The notes below the pieces were generated by a model, which searched no databases, was not told the origin of the DNA, and saw nothing but the letters and a program-made list of their open reading frames with translations. From positions 1 to 64,000 of the forward strand of contig NZ_SUNH01000015.1 of NCBI RefSeq assembly GCF_005048265.1: a DNA stretch of 64,000 nucleotides, written 5' to 3'. Source of the stretch: Paracoccus hibiscisoli. GTDB lineage: Bacteria > Pseudomonadota > Alphaproteobacteria > Rhodobacterales > Rhodobacteraceae. A program made the position numbers and the translations under genes. Shown in pieces: positions 36,956 to 50,220 of the stretch (its first letter is position 1; the number at the start of each line of letters is the position of its first letter).

Positions 36956-39922
36956 TCATCCTTCGAGGTTCAGAGCGGTGGCGACCAGCGCCTCTTGTTC
37001 GGCCTTGTGGCGCGAGGCCAGGCCCGTCGCGACCGAGGCCGCCGCGTTCCGGCCCGCATAGCGCGGCCGCGTGTGCTTGGCACCCAGCCGTTCCAGCACC
37101 CATTCCAGATAGGGCTCGACAAAGGTCCAGCCGCCCTGGTTCTTGGGCTCCTCCTGGCACCAGACGATCTCGGCCTGCTTGAAGCGGCCCAGCTCCTTGA
37201 CCATCGACTGTGCCGGGAAGGGATAGAACTGCTCCAGGCGCAGCAGATAGGTGTCGGTGATCCCGGCCTCGTCGCGGGCCTTGAGCAGGTCATAATAGAC
37301 CTTGCCCGAACAGACCACGACGCGCTTGATCTGGTCGTCCGCCACCAGCTTGGTGGCCGAGCGGCCGCGCTGCGCATCGTCCCACAGCACGCGGTGGAAG
37401 GTGCTGCCCGACTGGAACTCTTCGGCGTTGCTGATCGCCAGCGGATGACGCAGCAGCGATTTCGGCGTCATCAGCACCAGCGGCTTGCGGAAGCCGCGGT
37501 GGATCTGCCGGCGCAGGATGTGGAAATAGTTCGCGGGCGTGGTGCAGTTCGCGACGATCCAGTTGTCCTCGGCGCATTGCTGCAGGAACCGCTCCAGGCG
37601 GGCCGAGCTGTGCTCGGGCCCCTGACCCTCGAAGCCGTGCGGCAGCAGCATCACCAGGCCCGACATGCGCAGCCACTTCTTCTCACCCGAGGAGATGAAC
37701 TGGTCGAACATGATCTGCGCGCCGTTGGCGAAATCGCCGAACTGCGCCTCCCACAGAGTCAGCGTGTTGGGTTCGGCCAGCGAATAGCCGTATTCAAAGC
37801 CCAGCACCGCGTATTCCGACAGCATGCTGTCGATGACCTCATAGCGGGCCTGACCCTCGGCGATGTTGTTCAGCGGATAGTAACGGTCCTCGGACTTCTG
37901 GTCGATGAAGGCCGAATGCCGCTGGCTGAACGTGCCGCGGGTGCTGTCCTGACCGGACAGGCGCACGCCGTGACCCTCCTGGACCAGCGAGCCAAAGGCC
38001 AGCGCCTCGGCGGTGGCCCAGTCAAAGCCCTCGCCGGTCTCGAACATCTGCTTTTTCGCCTCGACCAGGCGGCCGACGGTCTTGTGCAGGTTCAACCCCT
38101 CGGGGACGGTGGTCAGCGCGCGACCGACCTGGGTCATCACCTCGGGGGCGATGCCGGTCTCGCCGGCGACGTAATCCGTGCCCTCGCGGTTCATGCCCGA
38201 CCACTTGCCGTCCAGCCAGTCGGCCTTGTTCGGCTTGTAGTTCTTGCCGATCTCGAACTCTTCGTTCAGGTGCGCCTGGAAGGCGGCCTTCATGTCCTCG
38301 ATTTCGCCCTCGGGGATCAGCCCGTCGGCGACCAGACGTTCGGTATACAGCTGCAGCGTGGTCTTCTGCGCCTTGATCTTGGTGTACATCGCCGGGTTGG
38401 TGAACATCGGCTCGTCGCCTTCGTTGTGACCAAAGCGGCGATAGCAGATGATGTCCAGAACCACGTCCTTGCGGAACTTCTGGCGGAACTCGATGGCCAC
38501 GCGGGCGGCATGGACGACTGCCTCGGGGTCGTCGCCGTTCACGTGGAAGATCGGCGCCTCGACCATCAGCGCGATATCGGTCGGATAGGGCGAGGTGCGG
38601 CTGAAGGCCGGTGCGGTGGTGAAACCGATCTGGTTGTTCACCACAATATGGATGCAACCGCCGGTGCGGTGACCGCGAATGCCCGACAGCTGCAGGCATT
38701 CGGCCACGACGCCCTGACCCGCAAAGGCCGCGTCGCCATGCAGCAGGATCGGCAGGACCGAGCTGCGGTCGGTGGTGTCGCCCAGTTGGTCGCTCTTGGC
38801 GCGCGCCTTGCCCAGCACGACCGGGTTGACGGCCTCCAGGTGGCTGGGGTTGGCGGTCAGCGACAGGTGGACGGTGTTGCCGTCGAACTCGCGGTCGGCA
38901 CTGGCGCCCAGGTGATATTTCACGTCGCCCGACCCGTCGACATCCTCAGGCTTGAAGCTGCCACCCTGGAATTCGTGGAAGATCGCGCGATAGGGTTTGG
39001 ACAGCACGTTGGCCAGGACCGACAGGCGGCCGCGATGCGGCATGCCGAACACGATCTCCTTCACGCCAAGCGCGCCACCGCGCTTGATGATCTGTTCCAT
39101 CGCGGGGATCAGCGCCTCGCCGCCGTCCAGGCCGAAGCGCTTGGTTCCCATGTATTTCACATGCAGGAACTTCTCAAAGCCCTCGGCCTCGACCAGCTTG
39201 TTCAGGATGGCGCGGCGGCCTTCGCGGGTGAACGCGATCTCCTTGCCGTAACCCTCGATCCGCTCCTTCAGCCAGGCGGCTTCCTCGGGGTTCGAGATAT
39301 GCATGTATTGCAGCGCGAAGGTGCCGCAATAGGTGCGGGTCATCAGCTCGGTGATCTGACGGATCGACGCGACCTCAAGGCCCAGCACATTGTCGATGAA
39401 GATCGGGCGGTCCATGTCGGCGGGGCCGAACCCGTAGGTCGCGGGGTTCAGCTCTCCGTGATCGGGCACGTCGCGCAGGCCAAGCGGGTCCAGATTCGCG
39501 TGCAGGTGACCCCGGATGCGGAAGGCGCGGATCAGCATCAGCGCGCGGATGCTGTCCAGCACCGCCTGACGCATCTGGCCCTCGTTCAGGGGCACCCCCT
39601 TTTCCTCGGCCTTGGCGGCGATCTTCTTCATCGCGGCGGCGCCATCGCCCTTGGCGGCACTGGGCCATTCGCCCGTCAGTGCGGCGGTGGTGTCGTCGGT
39701 GGCCGTGGGCGGCCAGTCGGCGCGCTTCCAGCTGGCACCCTCGGCCGCGGCGGTCGCATCGGCGCTGTCATCGCCCAGGGCGCGGAAGAACGCGTCCCAG
39801 GCCTGGTCGACCGCGCCTGCGTCCTTGGCCCACTGGCCATACAGCTGTTCGACATAGGCCGCGTTATGGCCCTGCAGGAACGAGGAATCGTGGAATTCGG
39901 TGTTTTTCGGCTGGTCGGTCAT
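36956..39922 (-). CDS. sucA: 2-oxoglutarate dehydrogenase E1 component
   Basis: Thiamine-diphosphate-dependent decarboxylation of 2-oxoglutarate and transfer of the succinyl group to E2 lipoate. 988 residues. Family features: an E2-binding N-terminus ([22 protein letters not shown]), [15 protein letters not shown], the ThDP stretch [18 protein letters not shown] through [12 protein letters not shown], and the C-terminal transketolase-like half with [20 protein letters not shown]. The ATG at 39922 gives [11 protein letters not shown]; the longer frame upstream is not coding-like. Confidence 0.97.
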   Translation of the reverse strand: MTDQPKNTEFHDSSFLQGHNAAYVEQLYGQWAKDAGAVDQAWDAFFRALGDDSADATAAAEGASWKRADWPPTATDDTTAALTGEWPSAAKGDGAAAMKKIAAKAEEKGVPLNEGQMRQAVLDSIRALMLIRAFRIRGHLHANLDPLGLRDVPDHGELNPATYGFGPADMDRPIFIDNVLGLEVASIRQITELMTRTYCGTFALQYMHISNPEEAAWLKERIEGYGKEIAFTREGRRAILNKLVEAEGFEKFLHVKYMGTKRFGLDGGEALIPAMEQIIKRGGALGVKEIVFGMPHRGRLSVLANVLSKPYRAIFHEFQGGSFKPEDVDGSGDVKYHLGASADREFDGNTVHLSLTANPSHLEAVNPVVLGKARAKSDQLGDTTDRSSVLPILLHGDAAFAGQGVVAECLQLSGIRGHRTGGCIHIVVNNQIGFTTAPAFSRTSPYPTDIALMVEAPIFHVNGDDPEAVVHAARVAIEFRQKFRKDVVLDIICYRRFGHNEGDEPMFTNPAMYTKIKAQKTTLQLYTERLVADGLIPEGEIEDMKAAFQAHLNEEFEIGKNYKPNKADWLDGKWSGMNREGTDYVAGETGIAPEVMTQVGRALTTVPEGLNLHKTVGRLVEAKKQMFETGEGFDWATAEALAFGSLVQEGHGVRLSGQDSTRGTFSQRHSAFIDQKSEDRYYPLNNIAEGQARYEVIDSMLSEYAVLGFEYGYSLAEPNTLTLWEAQFGDFANGAQIMFDQFISSGEKKWLRMSGLVMLLPHGFEGQGPEHSSARLERFLQQCAEDNWIVANCTTPANYFHILRRQIHRGFRKPLVLMTPKSLLRHPLAISNAEEFQSGSTFHRVLWDDAQRGRSATKLVADDQIKRVVVCSGKVYYDLLKARDEAGITDTYLLRLEQFYPFPAQSMVKELGRFKQAEIVWCQEEPKNQGGWTFVEPYLEWVLERLGAKHTRPRYAGRNAAASVATGLASRHKAEQEALVATALNLEG

Positions 39923-39956
39923 GGCTGGTCCCCGTTCAGGGCAAGGATGGGTTAAA

Positions 39957-40376
39957 TCAGGCGCAGTAGATGTCGAAGATGCGGGCGCCGGGATCGGCGG
40001 AGGGGTCGAGGCGGGGCTGCTGCACGATGCGCAGGGGTGCGCGCCGCTCCAGCCCGCACAGGGCGACGGCGGCGCGGCTCTCGGCATTGGCGGGGGCGGC
40101 GGCGGGCTGATAGATGACCCGCCAGCCGAAATCCCGGCGCGCGACCGTGCGGACCGAGGCGGGCGGCAGCCCGCTGGCCTGATGCAGGTCGGTGCGGGCC
40201 GGGATGCCGCCGGGCAGGATGTCGTCCGTCATGCGGCTGCCGCATGCCGTCAGCGACAGAAGGGCCACCAGCGACAGCGGGACACCCCGCCGGGCCGCAA
40301 GGCGCGTCCGGCAAGGCTGCGGCTCGGGGGCGCGCTGAGCGGTCACTGTGGCTGGTCCTCCGTCACGGTATCGCAT
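39957..40376 (-). CDS. Hypothetical lipoprotein between sucD and sucA
   Basis: 139 residues with a lipobox in LSLVALLSLTAC (Cys at about 45). A GTG at 40346 may be the real start and would give a normal-length signal peptide. The mature part has paired cysteines (ALCGLERRAPL and a terminal DIYCA) and an Arg-rich middle. No family is recognised. It lies 34 bases before sucA and 38 after sucD, within the operon. Presumably anchored in the outer or inner membrane facing the periplasm. Confidence 0.65.
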   Translation of the reverse strand: MRYRDGGPATVTAQRAPEPQPCRTRLAARRGVPLSLVALLSLTACGSRMTDDILPGGIPARTDLHQASGLPPASVRTVARRDFGWRVIYQPAAAPANAESRAAVALCGLERRAPLRIVQQPRLDPSADPGARIFDIYCA

Positions 40377-40414
40377 CCCCGATACATAAGCATCGGGGAC
40401 GCGGGTTCAAATCA

Positions 40415-41299
40415 TCAACCCTTGATCGCCTTCAGAACGGCCTCGCCCAGGCCCGCGGGGCTGTCGGCGACGATGATGCCGGCCTTCTTCATGGCCTCGA
40501 TCTTGGATTCCGCATCGCCTTTGCCGCCCGACACGATCGCGCCGGCATGGCCCATGCGACGGCCCGGAGGTGCGGTGCGACCCGCGATGAAGCCAGCGGT
40601 GGGCTTCCAGATGCCCTTGCGCTTCTGCTCGGCCAGGAACTCGGCGGCCTCCTCCTCGGCGGAACCGCCGATCTCGCCGATCATGATGATCGATTCGGTC
40701 TCGGGGTCCTCCAGGAACAGGCGCAGCACGTCGATATGCTCCATCCCCTTGATCGGGTCGCCGCCGATGCCGACCGCGCTGGACTGGCCCAGACCCACGT
40801 CGGACGTCTGCTTGACGGCCTCATAGGTCAGGGTGCCCGAACGCGACACGACGCCGACCGATCCGCGACGGAAGATGCTGCCCGGCATGATGCCGATCTT
40901 GCATTCGTCGGGGGTCATGATGCCGGGGCAGTTCGGCCCGATCAGGCGCGACTGCGACCCGGCCAGGGCGCGCTTGACGCGCATCATGTCCAGCACCGGG
41001 ATGCCCTCGGTGATGCAGACGATCAGCGGAACCTCGGCGTCGATCGCCTCCAGGATCGAATCCGCCGCGAACGGGGGCGGGACATAGATCACGGACGCAT
41101 TGGCGCCGGTCACGGCCACGGCCTCGTGGACCGAGTTGAAGACGGGCATGCCCAGGTGATCCGTGCCACCCTTGCCCGGCGTCACGCCACCGACCATCTG
41201 CGTGCCATAGGCGATCGCCTGTTCGGTGTGGAAGGTGCCCTGGGATCCGGTAATCCCCTGGCAGATGACTTTGGTATTCTTGTCAACGAGAACGGCCAT
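40415..41299 (-). CDS. sucD: Succinyl-CoA synthetase alpha subunit
   Basis: With SucC makes succinate, CoA and ATP/GTP from succinyl-CoA. 294 residues: the CoA-binding Rossmann half begins [20 protein letters not shown], followed by [10 protein letters not shown] and the phosphohistidine region [17 protein letters not shown] (the active His is in GHAGAI). It lies downstream of sucC but separated from it by a lipoprotein gene, which is unusual for this normally adjacent pair. Confidence 0.97.
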   Translation of the reverse strand: MAVLVDKNTKVICQGITGSQGTFHTEQAIAYGTQMVGGVTPGKGGTDHLGMPVFNSVHEAVAVTGANASVIYVPPPFAADSILEAIDAEVPLIVCITEGIPVLDMMRVKRALAGSQSRLIGPNCPGIMTPDECKIGIMPGSIFRRGSVGVVSRSGTLTYEAVKQTSDVGLGQSSAVGIGGDPIKGMEHIDVLRLFLEDPETESIIMIGEIGGSAEEEAAEFLAEQKRKGIWKPTAGFIAGRTAPPGRRMGHAGAIVSGGKGDAESKIEAMKKAGIIVADSPAGLGEAVLKAIKG

Positions 41300-41330
41300 A
41301 TTTCCGTGTCCTTCGTGAAAGTTCTGTTGT

Positions 41331-41869
41331 CTATCGCCGCATCAGGGCGAGCGTGATTTCATTCTGTCCAGGCCCGCGCGGGTTCCGCAACAGGGCCACC
41401 ACTTCGGCCTGTCCCGGCGCCGTTTCCCAGGCCGCCTCATAGGCGGCGGAGGGGGCCAGCGGTCGGGCCTGGGGCCAGGTCCGTGCGATCTCGGCGGCGA
41501 TGGCGTTGGTCTGCCCCGACCGGGCTGCGGCCTGCACGGCGCAGGTCCGGCCCGTCTCCGACAGGATTACCATCGGCCGGAGGTCCGCGACGACAAAGCG
41601 ACGGGTACCGCCTGACCAACCGCCCATAGGCACATAGTCCGAGGCACGCAGCAGCGCGGTACGCGCCGCATTGTCTGAGGGCGTCTCCAAGCAGTGCTTG
41701 CTGAAGGTTCCGATCAGCGTCGCGGGCCGGGTCGCCGGCACCATCAGCCTGGCGGGCATGTTCGCAAGCTCCTGGCGTTCCCCGAACGACGCATCGGATG
41801 ATGCGCAACCGGTCACGGCAATGGCCAAGGCCACCGCCGCACCGCGTCCGAGGATCGCCAGAACCCTCA

Positions 41870-41870
<1 letters not shown>
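41331..41870 (-). CDS. Hypothetical lipoprotein between sucC and sucD
   Basis: 179 residues with a clear lipobox ([11 protein letters not shown], Cys at about 22). The mature domain contains two further cysteines ([10 protein letters not shown] and GRTCAVQAA) that could form a disulfide. The start overlaps the sucC stop by one base (TGATG), so it is translated with sucC. No known domain is recognised. Its place inside the succinyl-CoA synthetase pair is odd for an envelope protein. Confidence 0.7.
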
Positions 41871-43063
<1,193 letters not shown>

Positions 43064-43173
43064 CGCGACCCCCTCGTTCGGTTCGACAGATTTGGGGGCC
43101 TTGTGACATGATGCAGCAGCACACAGAAACGAAATCCCCTTAAAATGCCCAAAACCGGCGGGAAGTCGCCAAA

Positions 43174-43204
43174 TGTGATCACGCCCTGATTTCCTGTGAT
43201 CACA
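43174..43204. promoter_or_regulatory. Paired TGTGATCACA palindromes upstream of sucC
   Basis: TGTGATCACG (43174-43183) and TGTGATCACA (43195-43204) repeat at a 21-bp distance, two helical turns. The same pair with the same 21-bp distance lies upstream of sdhC. In Rhodobacter sphaeroides the GntR-family AkgR activates several TCA genes; this palindrome would suit a GntR-type dimer, but the link is inference. Confidence 0.65.
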
Positions 43205-43250
43205 AACCCCGCGGACGATAGCGCAAGCAGGTTGATTCGCCGCCCCGACC

Positions 43251-44420
43251 CTAGTTCAGAAGCAGCATGTAAAGCCCCGCGCGCCCGCCAAGGCTGTCCA
43301 CGAACCGGTCCCAGCTGTCGCGCCCGACCGTCAGGCCGGGGCGTGCATAGGGCAGGGCCGCGCTGCCCTGCAGCCAGTCGATCACATCGACCGGACGCGG
43401 ATTGTCCAGCCACATCGCCAGATCGACGCCGTGCCCGGGCGCCATGCGCCAATGCGGGATCAGCATGCGCCCGTCCAGCGCCTGATCGACCTCATCCAGG
43501 ATCGACAGCCACAGCGGTCCGGTGCCGGGCGGCAGATCGAACCCCAAGGCCGCGTCCTGGGCCTCGTTCGGGATCCATTCGCGGTCGTTGTCGGTCTCCA
43601 GCGCGACCTCGGCCCAGAACAGGCGGTTGGCGGCGACCATCGCGCGCAGGTGATCGCCTGCCGTCCGGGTCAGGGCGGGGTCGGGCTGCTGGCGCAGGGT
43701 CCGCAGGACCACGGCGATGCGGTCCAGCACCGGGCCAAAGGCCTGTGCCTGCCTGTCGAAAGTCGGCGCGCGGGCCATCTGGCCGGGCGGTTGGGCGAAT
43801 TGCTCGGCCAGGGCCGCGCCCAAGGCGATCCGCCCCGCCAGCGCCGGTTCGGGATCAAAGGCCAGGATCAGCGTCGCCACCCCCTCGATCAGGTGGGTAT
43901 AGGCGCGCAGCCAGTGGATGTCGGCGCCGTCAAAGCGGATCTGGGCGCCGCCCTCGGGCGGGGGCAGGGCGGCCAGCGCGATCAGATCCTCGCCCGCGCC
44001 GCGCGTGCCGTCGCCATCCACGTCCAGCCAAAGGTCGCGCAGGTCCAGGATCAGCGTGGCGGGCGCGTCGGGCAGGGCGTCGCGCGTGTCCTGCATGGCG
44101 GCCGACAGATCGCGCATCATAACGGTGACGAAATCGGCGGTCATCGGCTGCGGGTCGGGGTTCGGCGGCAGGGGCGCGCCCAGCAGCGGCAGCGGCACCA
44201 GCGGATCGGTCGCGCCGATGCGGTGGCGGGCCTGGAACGCGGCCTCGATCCCGCCCAGAAACCGCGTGGCGGCCAGCGCCAGGTCTCGATCCGGGGCAGG
44301 GGCCCGGGCCTCCAGCGCGGCGCGGGCGCCCGACAGGCCGTCACGGGCGATCAGGTCCGACACCTCCTGCGCCCCGGCGGGGCAGGCGGTCAGCAGCAGG
44401 GCGGCAAGCAGGCGACGCAT
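43251..44420 (-). CDS. Exported hypothetical protein with an EF-hand-like loop
   Basis: 389 residues from the ATG at 44420; [19 protein letters not shown] is a signal peptide, possibly a lipobox at TAC. Around residues 130-150 [17 protein letters not shown] fits the calcium-loop pattern D-x-D-x-D-G-x-x-x-x-x-E. The rest is helical and Trp-rich near the C-terminus ([18 protein letters not shown]). No known family is recognised. It follows mdh by 66 bases and is probably co-transcribed with it. Confidence 0.7.
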   Translation of the reverse strand: MRRLLAALLLTACPAGAQEVSDLIARDGLSGARAALEARAPAPDRDLALAATRFLGGIEAAFQARHRIGATDPLVPLPLLGAPLPPNPDPQPMTADFVTVMMRDLSAAMQDTRDALPDAPATLILDLRDLWLDVDGDGTRGAGEDLIALAALPPPEGGAQIRFDGADIHWLRAYTHLIEGVATLILAFDPEPALAGRIALGAALAEQFAQPPGQMARAPTFDRQAQAFGPVLDRIAVVLRTLRQQPDPALTRTAGDHLRAMVAANRLFWAEVALETDNDREWIPNEAQDAALGFDLPPGTGPLWLSILDEVDQALDGRMLIPHWRMAPGHGVDLAMWLDNPRPVDVIDWLQGSAALPYARPGLTVGRDSWDRFVDSLGGRAGLYMLLLN

Positions 44421-44486
44421 GGGACCCCCCAAATGGAAACGGCGCGCCAATCATGGCGCGCCGTCCCCGGTTTCGGCAAGCGGCGA

Positions 44487-46357
<1,871 letters not shown>

Positions 46358-46442
46358 TTTCTGCACTGCGGCAAAAACGGGCTTGCCAAATCTGGCGCAG
46401 CGCGGCACCAAGGCGCAAGATTGTTACCCGGAGGTTTTCCCC

Positions 46443-47285
46443 ATGGCCCGCCCCTATCGCTCGGTCCTGTATATTCCCGCCGCCAATGCCCGCGCGATGG
46501 ACAAGGCGCGCGGCCTGCCCGCCGACGCGATCATCTTTGATCTGGAGGATGCCGTGGCCCCCGACGCCAAGGCCGCCGCGCGCGATGCGCTGGCCCAGGC
46601 CCTGACGCAGGATTACGGCCCGCGCGCGCGGATCGTGCGCATCAACGCGCTGTCCACGGAATGGGGCGCCGATGACGCCCGCGCCTGCGCCGGGCTGGCG
46701 ATCGACGCGGTGCTGATCCCCAAGGTGGACGGCCCGGACGACCTGGACCGCGTGGCCAAGATGATCCCCGACACGCCCCTCTGGGCGATGATGGAGACAC
46801 CTTTGGGCATGCTGAACGCCGCCGCCATCGCCGCTCATCCACGGCTGGCGGGGATGGTGATGGGCACCAACGATCTGGCCAAGGATCTGGGCAGCCGCTT
46901 TCGTGCCGATCGGCTGCCGATGATGGCCGGGTTGGGGCTGTGCCTGCTGGCGGCCAAGGCGCATGGGGTGGTGATCGTGGACGGCGTGTTCAACGCTTTC
47001 AAGGATGAGGACGGCCTGCGCGCCGAATGCGATCAGGGCCGCGACATGGGGTTCGACGGCAAGACCCTGATCCACCCCGCCCAGCTGGAGATCGCCAACG
47101 CCGCCTTTGCCCCCACCGAGGAGGAGGTCGCCCTGGCCCGCCGCCAGATCGAGGCGTTCGATGCGGCCACGGCCGAGGGCAAGGGCGTCGCCGTGGTCGA
47201 CGGCCGCATCGTCGAGAACCTGCATGTCGCCACCGCGCGCCAGACGCTGGACCGCGCGCAGGCGATTGCGGCCATGGCGCAATAA
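46443..47285 (+). CDS. mcl2: HpcH/HpaI aldolase family, (3S)-malyl-CoA thioesterase (Mcl2-like)
   Basis: 280 residues of the CitE-like TIM-barrel family: RSVLYIPAANARAMDKA, IIFDLEDAVAP (metal-ligand acids), METPLGMLNAAAI and GFDGKTLIHPAQLEI. In Rhodobacter sphaeroides the equivalent gene in the same neighbourhood (between mdh and mch/sdh) encodes Mcl2, which hydrolyses (3S)-malyl-CoA to malate in the ethylmalonyl-CoA pathway. Its shorter length also fits Mcl2 better than the about 318-residue Mcl1 lyase. Assignment is by synteny and family. Confidence 0.8.
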   Translation: MARPYRSVLYIPAANARAMDKARGLPADAIIFDLEDAVAPDAKAAARDALAQALTQDYGPRARIVRINALSTEWGADDARACAGLAIDAVLIPKVDGPDDLDRVAKMIPDTPLWAMMETPLGMLNAAAIAAHPRLAGMVMGTNDLAKDLGSRFRADRLPMMAGLGLCLLAAKAHGVVIVDGVFNAFKDEDGLRAECDQGRDMGFDGKTLIHPAQLEIANAAFAPTEEEVALARRQIEAFDAATAEGKGVAVVDGRIVENLHVATARQTLDRAQAIAAMAQ

Positions 47286-47327
47286 GGGCAGTCTGCGCGC
47301 CACAAGCTCCAGCGAGAGGAAAGCCAG

Positions 47328-47879
47328 ATGCTGATCCTGATCCTAGGCGTGGCCCTGTGGTGGGCTGCGCATCTCTACAAGCGGATGGCCCCGGCCAGCC
47401 GCGCCTCGATGGGCGAACGCGGCAAGGGGATGGTCACCGGCCTGCTGGTCTTGTCGATCATCCTGATGGTCATCGGCTATCGCGGCGCAGAGGGTGCGTT
47501 CTTCTGGGGGCCGAATGCGGCGCTGGTGGGCATCAACAACCTGTTGGTCCTGGTCGGCATCTACCTGTTCGCGGCCAGCGGCATGAAGACCCGCGTGACC
47601 GCCCATACCCGCCACCCGATGCTGTGGGGCTTTGCCCTGTGGGCGGGCGCGCATCTGCTGGTCAATGGCGACACGCCGTCCATCATCCTGTTCGGCGGCC
47701 TGCTGGCCTGGGCCTTCGTCGAGATGGTGGCGATCAACCGCGCCAGCCCCTGGGTCCGCCCGACCGGACCCTTTCCCGCCCGCAAGGAGGCGATGGCCGT
47801 CTTTGGCGCCGTCATCGTCATGGGCGTCATCGGCCTGATCCACGGCTGGATCGGCCCCTGGCCCTTCGGAGGAGCCTGA
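47328..47879 (+). CDS. NnrU family membrane protein
   Basis: 183 residues with about five membrane helices, the NnrU motif HTRHPMLWGFALWAGAHLLVNGD and W-x-G features. NnrU was first met in denitrification clusters of Rhodobacter, but the family (NnrU/isorenieratene-like methyltransferase fold) is widespread and its reaction is not settled. Here no denitrification genes adjoin. It forms an operon with the DUF1737 and mesaconyl-CoA hydratase genes. Confidence 0.88.
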   Translation: MLILILGVALWWAAHLYKRMAPASRASMGERGKGMVTGLLVLSIILMVIGYRGAEGAFFWGPNAALVGINNLLVLVGIYLFAASGMKTRVTAHTRHPMLWGFALWAGAHLLVNGDTPSIILFGGLLAWAFVEMVAINRASPWVRPTGPFPARKEAMAVFGAVIVMGVIGLIHGWIGPWPFGGA

Positions 47880-47880
47880 C

Positions 47881-48087
47881 ATGCCCCTGATCTATCGCTG
47901 CATCACCGATGACGACACATCGCAGTTCTGCCACCGCGTCAGCGAGGCCCTGTCCAAGGGCTGGTCGCTGCATGGCAGCCCGTCCATGGCGCATGACCCG
48001 GCCAAGGGCGTCATGCGCATGGCCCAGGCCGTCACCAAGGAAATCGAGGCCGACTATCACCCCGACATGAAGCTGGGACAGCAATGA
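47881..48087 (+). CDS. DUF1737 domain small protein
   Basis: 68 residues: MPLIYRCITDDDTSQFCHRVSEALSKGWSLHGSPSM is the DUF1737 pattern (a short beta-alpha-beta unit). It starts one base after the nnrU stop and overlaps the mesaconyl-CoA hydratase start by four bases (ATGA). Function unknown; tight coupling suggests a helper for the next gene product. Confidence 0.85.
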   Translation: MPLIYRCITDDDTSQFCHRVSEALSKGWSLHGSPSMAHDPAKGVMRMAQAVTKEIEADYHPDMKLGQQ

Positions 48088-49118
48088 CCAAGACCAACCC
48101 CGGACGGTTCTTCGAGGATTACACGGTCGGCCAGACCATCCGTCACGCGGTGCCGCGCACCGTGGCCGAAGGGGAACGGGCGCTGTATCACGCGCTGTAC
48201 CCCGCGCGGCATGCGCTGTATTCGTCGGATGATTTCGCGATTTCCTGCGGGTTGGACGGATCGCCGCTGGACGATCTGCTGGCCTTTCACACCGTCTTTG
48301 GAAAGACCGTCCCCGATGTCAGCCTGAACGCGGTGGCCAATCTGGGCTATGCGCAGGGGCGCTGGCTGCGTCCGGTCTGGCCGGGAGACACGCTGCGCGC
48401 CGAAAGCCAGGTGATCGGCCTGCGCCAGAATTCCAACGGTCAGTCGGGCGTGGTCTGGGTGCGCACCCAGGGGCTGAACCAATCCGACGAGGTCGTGCTG
48501 GATTATGTCCGATGGGTGATGGTCCGCAAACGCGACGCGGACGCGCCTGCGCCCGAACCGATTGTGCCGGACCTGGCGTCGGTCGTCGATCCGGCCGACC
48601 TGATCGTTCCGGAGGGGTTGAGCTTCACTGATTATGACTTTGATCTGGCGGGGGAATCGCATCGGTGGGGCGATTACGCCGTGAGCGAGGTCATCGACCA
48701 TGTCGACGCCGTCACCATCGAAGAGGCCGAGCATATGCTGGCCACCCGCCTGTGGCAGAACACCGCCAAGGTGCATTTCGACGCCACCCACCGCCCCGAC
48801 GGGCGGCGGCTGATCTATGGCGGCCACGTCATCAGCCTGGCCCGCGCGCTGTCCTTCAACGGGCTGGCCAATGCGCAGATGATCGTGGCGCTGAACGGCG
48901 GCGCGCATGCCAATCCGTGCTTTGCGGGCGACACGGTCCGCGCCTGGTCCGAGGTTCTGGACCGCGCACCGACCAGCGCACCGGGCATCGGCGCGATCCG
49001 CCTGCGGCTGGTCGCCATGCGCGACGGCGGCACGGCGGGCACCCTGCGCAGCGCGGACGGCAAATACAGCCCCGAGGTGCTGCTGGATCTGGATTACTGG
49101 GCGCTGATGCCGGTCTGA
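48084..49118 (+). CDS. mch: Mesaconyl-CoA hydratase (MaoC-like double hotdog)
   Basis: 344 residues, a tandem MaoC-like protein: NPGRFFEDYTVGQTIRHAVPRTV at the start and a second hotdog from about residue 180 (WGDYAVSEVIDHVDAVTIEEAEHMLATRLWQNTAKVHFD). It hydrates mesaconyl-C1-CoA to beta-methylmalyl-CoA in the ethylmalonyl-CoA pathway of acetate assimilation. The sucC-mdh-mcl2-mch-sdh neighbourhood agrees with the mch locus of Rhodobacter sphaeroides. It is coupled to the DUF1737 gene. Confidence 0.88.
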   Translation: MTKTNPGRFFEDYTVGQTIRHAVPRTVAEGERALYHALYPARHALYSSDDFAISCGLDGSPLDDLLAFHTVFGKTVPDVSLNAVANLGYAQGRWLRPVWPGDTLRAESQVIGLRQNSNGQSGVVWVRTQGLNQSDEVVLDYVRWVMVRKRDADAPAPEPIVPDLASVVDPADLIVPEGLSFTDYDFDLAGESHRWGDYAVSEVIDHVDAVTIEEAEHMLATRLWQNTAKVHFDATHRPDGRRLIYGGHVISLARALSFNGLANAQMIVALNGGAHANPCFAGDTVRAWSEVLDRAPTSAPGIGAIRLRLVAMRDGGTAGTLRSADGKYSPEVLLDLDYWALMPV

Positions 49119-49180
49119 TGGCCCTGTGATCGCGGGCCCCGAGTCGCGGCGTGGGCCCGCCTTGTCTGGCGCAAGACGGG

Positions 49181-49194
49181 CTTTTGCGCTAACA
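49181..49194. promoter_or_regulatory. CceR-like half-palindrome upstream of sdhC
   Basis: CTTTTGCGCTAACA agrees with TGTTAGCGCTAACA in 11 of 14 positions; the right half GCGCTAACA is perfect. It fits reported CceR control of TCA genes but could be chance. Confidence 0.4.
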
Positions 49195-49226
49195 GGTCAA
49201 GGGCATGCGGGACGGGAATGGTTACT

Positions 49227-49257
49227 TGTGATCACAGCTGCGGCAAGTGTGATCACA
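49227..49257. promoter_or_regulatory. Paired TGTGATCACA palindromes upstream of sdhC
   Basis: Two perfect TGTGATCACA sites (49227-49236 and 49248-49257) repeat at a 21-bp distance, about 167-197 bp before sdhC. Arrangement and spacing equal those upstream of sucC. Confidence 0.7.
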
Positions 49258-49423
49258 AAGCGCCAATTCCGCGGCATTTCGGCGCGCGGGGTGGTATCTG
49301 CGGATGACAGATGGCATCTAACGGGTCAAGAACGGCACCAATCGCCAGCCCTCGCGGCAAGCCCGGCCTTCGGTCCAGGGAACCTGCGACGGGACACTGA
49401 GAACCGACAAAGGAGGGCCGCCG

Positions 49424-49816
49424 ATGGCCGACGTGAACCGGGGTAACCGGCCCCTTTCCCCCCATCTTCAGGTCTATCGCCTGCCGCTGCCGGCGATCAC
49501 CTCGATCCTGACGCGCATCACCGGACACGCGCTGTCCGCGGGCATCCTGCTGCTGGTCTGGTGGCTGGTCGCCGCCGTCACCAGCCCCGGCGCCTTCGCG
49601 ACCGCCGATTGGGTGCTGCGGTCGTGGCTGGGGTTCCTGATCATGACCGCCTCGACCTGGGCGCTGTGGTTCCATGCGCTGTCCGGCGTGCGCCACCTGT
49701 TCTACGACAACGGCATGGGCCTGGAGATCGAGGACGCCAAGCGCGCCTCCTGGGGCATCATCATCGGTTCGGTCGCGCTGACCGTGCTGAGCCTGATCAT
49801 CTTCTTCATCGGCTGA
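49424..49816 (+). CDS. sdhC: Succinate dehydrogenase cytochrome b556 subunit
   Basis: Membrane anchor of complex II, binding haem b and ubiquinone. 130 residues with NRGNRPLSPHLQVYRLPLPAITSILTRITGHALS (the SdhC signature with conserved Ser/Arg of the quinone site) and three helices; the His in WFHALSGVRHLFYD is a likely haem ligand. AAAGGAGG precedes the ATG. First gene of the sdh operon. Confidence 0.95.
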   Translation: MADVNRGNRPLSPHLQVYRLPLPAITSILTRITGHALSAGILLLVWWLVAAVTSPGAFATADWVLRSWLGFLIMTASTWALWFHALSGVRHLFYDNGMGLEIEDAKRASWGIIIGSVALTVLSLIIFFIG

Positions 49817-49823
49817 GGGCATC

Positions 49824-50213
49824 ATGCGTTACATCACCCCCCGCAAGGCCGCACAGGGCCTTGGCTCGGCCCGCGCCGGCACCGCGCATCACTGGAACAT
49901 CACGATGAGCAGCTATGCGCTGATCGTGCTGACGCCGCTGTTCCTGATCGCCGTGGGCGGCGCCATCGGCCTGCCCCAGGATCAGGTCGTGGCCCATTTC
50001 GGCAGGCCCTTTCCCGGCATCATCACCGCGCTGTTCATCATCGTGGGCATGATCCATTTCATCAAGGGATCGCAGGGCGGCGCGATTGCCGACTATGTTC
50101 ACGGCACCGCCCAGCAGCTGACCATGGTCGCCATCGCGATCTTTGGCTGGGGCGTGATCGCCGCCGCCGTCTTTGCGCTGGCCAAGATGGCCTTCACCCT
50201 TCCCGCGATCTGA
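49824..50213 (+). CDS. sdhD: Succinate dehydrogenase membrane anchor subunit
   Basis: 129 residues, three hydrophobic helices, starting [34 protein letters not shown], the typical SdhD N-terminus. [17 protein letters not shown] includes the family's Asp-Tyr of the quinone site and a histidine suited to haem ligation. It pairs with SdhC seven bases upstream and is followed by sdhA. Confidence 0.94.
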   Translation: MRYITPRKAAQGLGSARAGTAHHWNITMSSYALIVLTPLFLIAVGGAIGLPQDQVVAHFGRPFPGIITALFIIVGMIHFIKGSQGGAIADYVHGTAQQLTMVAIAIFGWGVIAAAVFALAKMAFTLPAI

Positions 50214-50220
50214 GGACGAC

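Larger units (their letters stand above)
49119..49423 (+). promoter_or_regulatory. 305-bp upstream region of the sdh operon
   Basis: No gene is seen in this stretch. It holds a CceR-like site (49181-49194), two TGTGATCACA palindromes (49227-49257) and a further run up to AAAGGAGG before sdhC. It therefore looks like a regulated promoter region for sdhC-sdhD-sdhA and following genes. No convincing -35/-10 pair could be chosen by eye. Confidence 0.6.

Noticed and set aside
36260..39955. A 1231-codon open frame on the plus strand opposite sucA and odhB
   Set aside because: Low-complexity His/Gln/Asp-rich translation typical of an antisense frame in GC-rich DNA; sucA and odhB on the other strand are certain.
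49119..49423. A small gene in the 305-bp gap before sdhC
   Set aside because: The open frame there has no coding bias or ribosome site and covers the operator palindromes.
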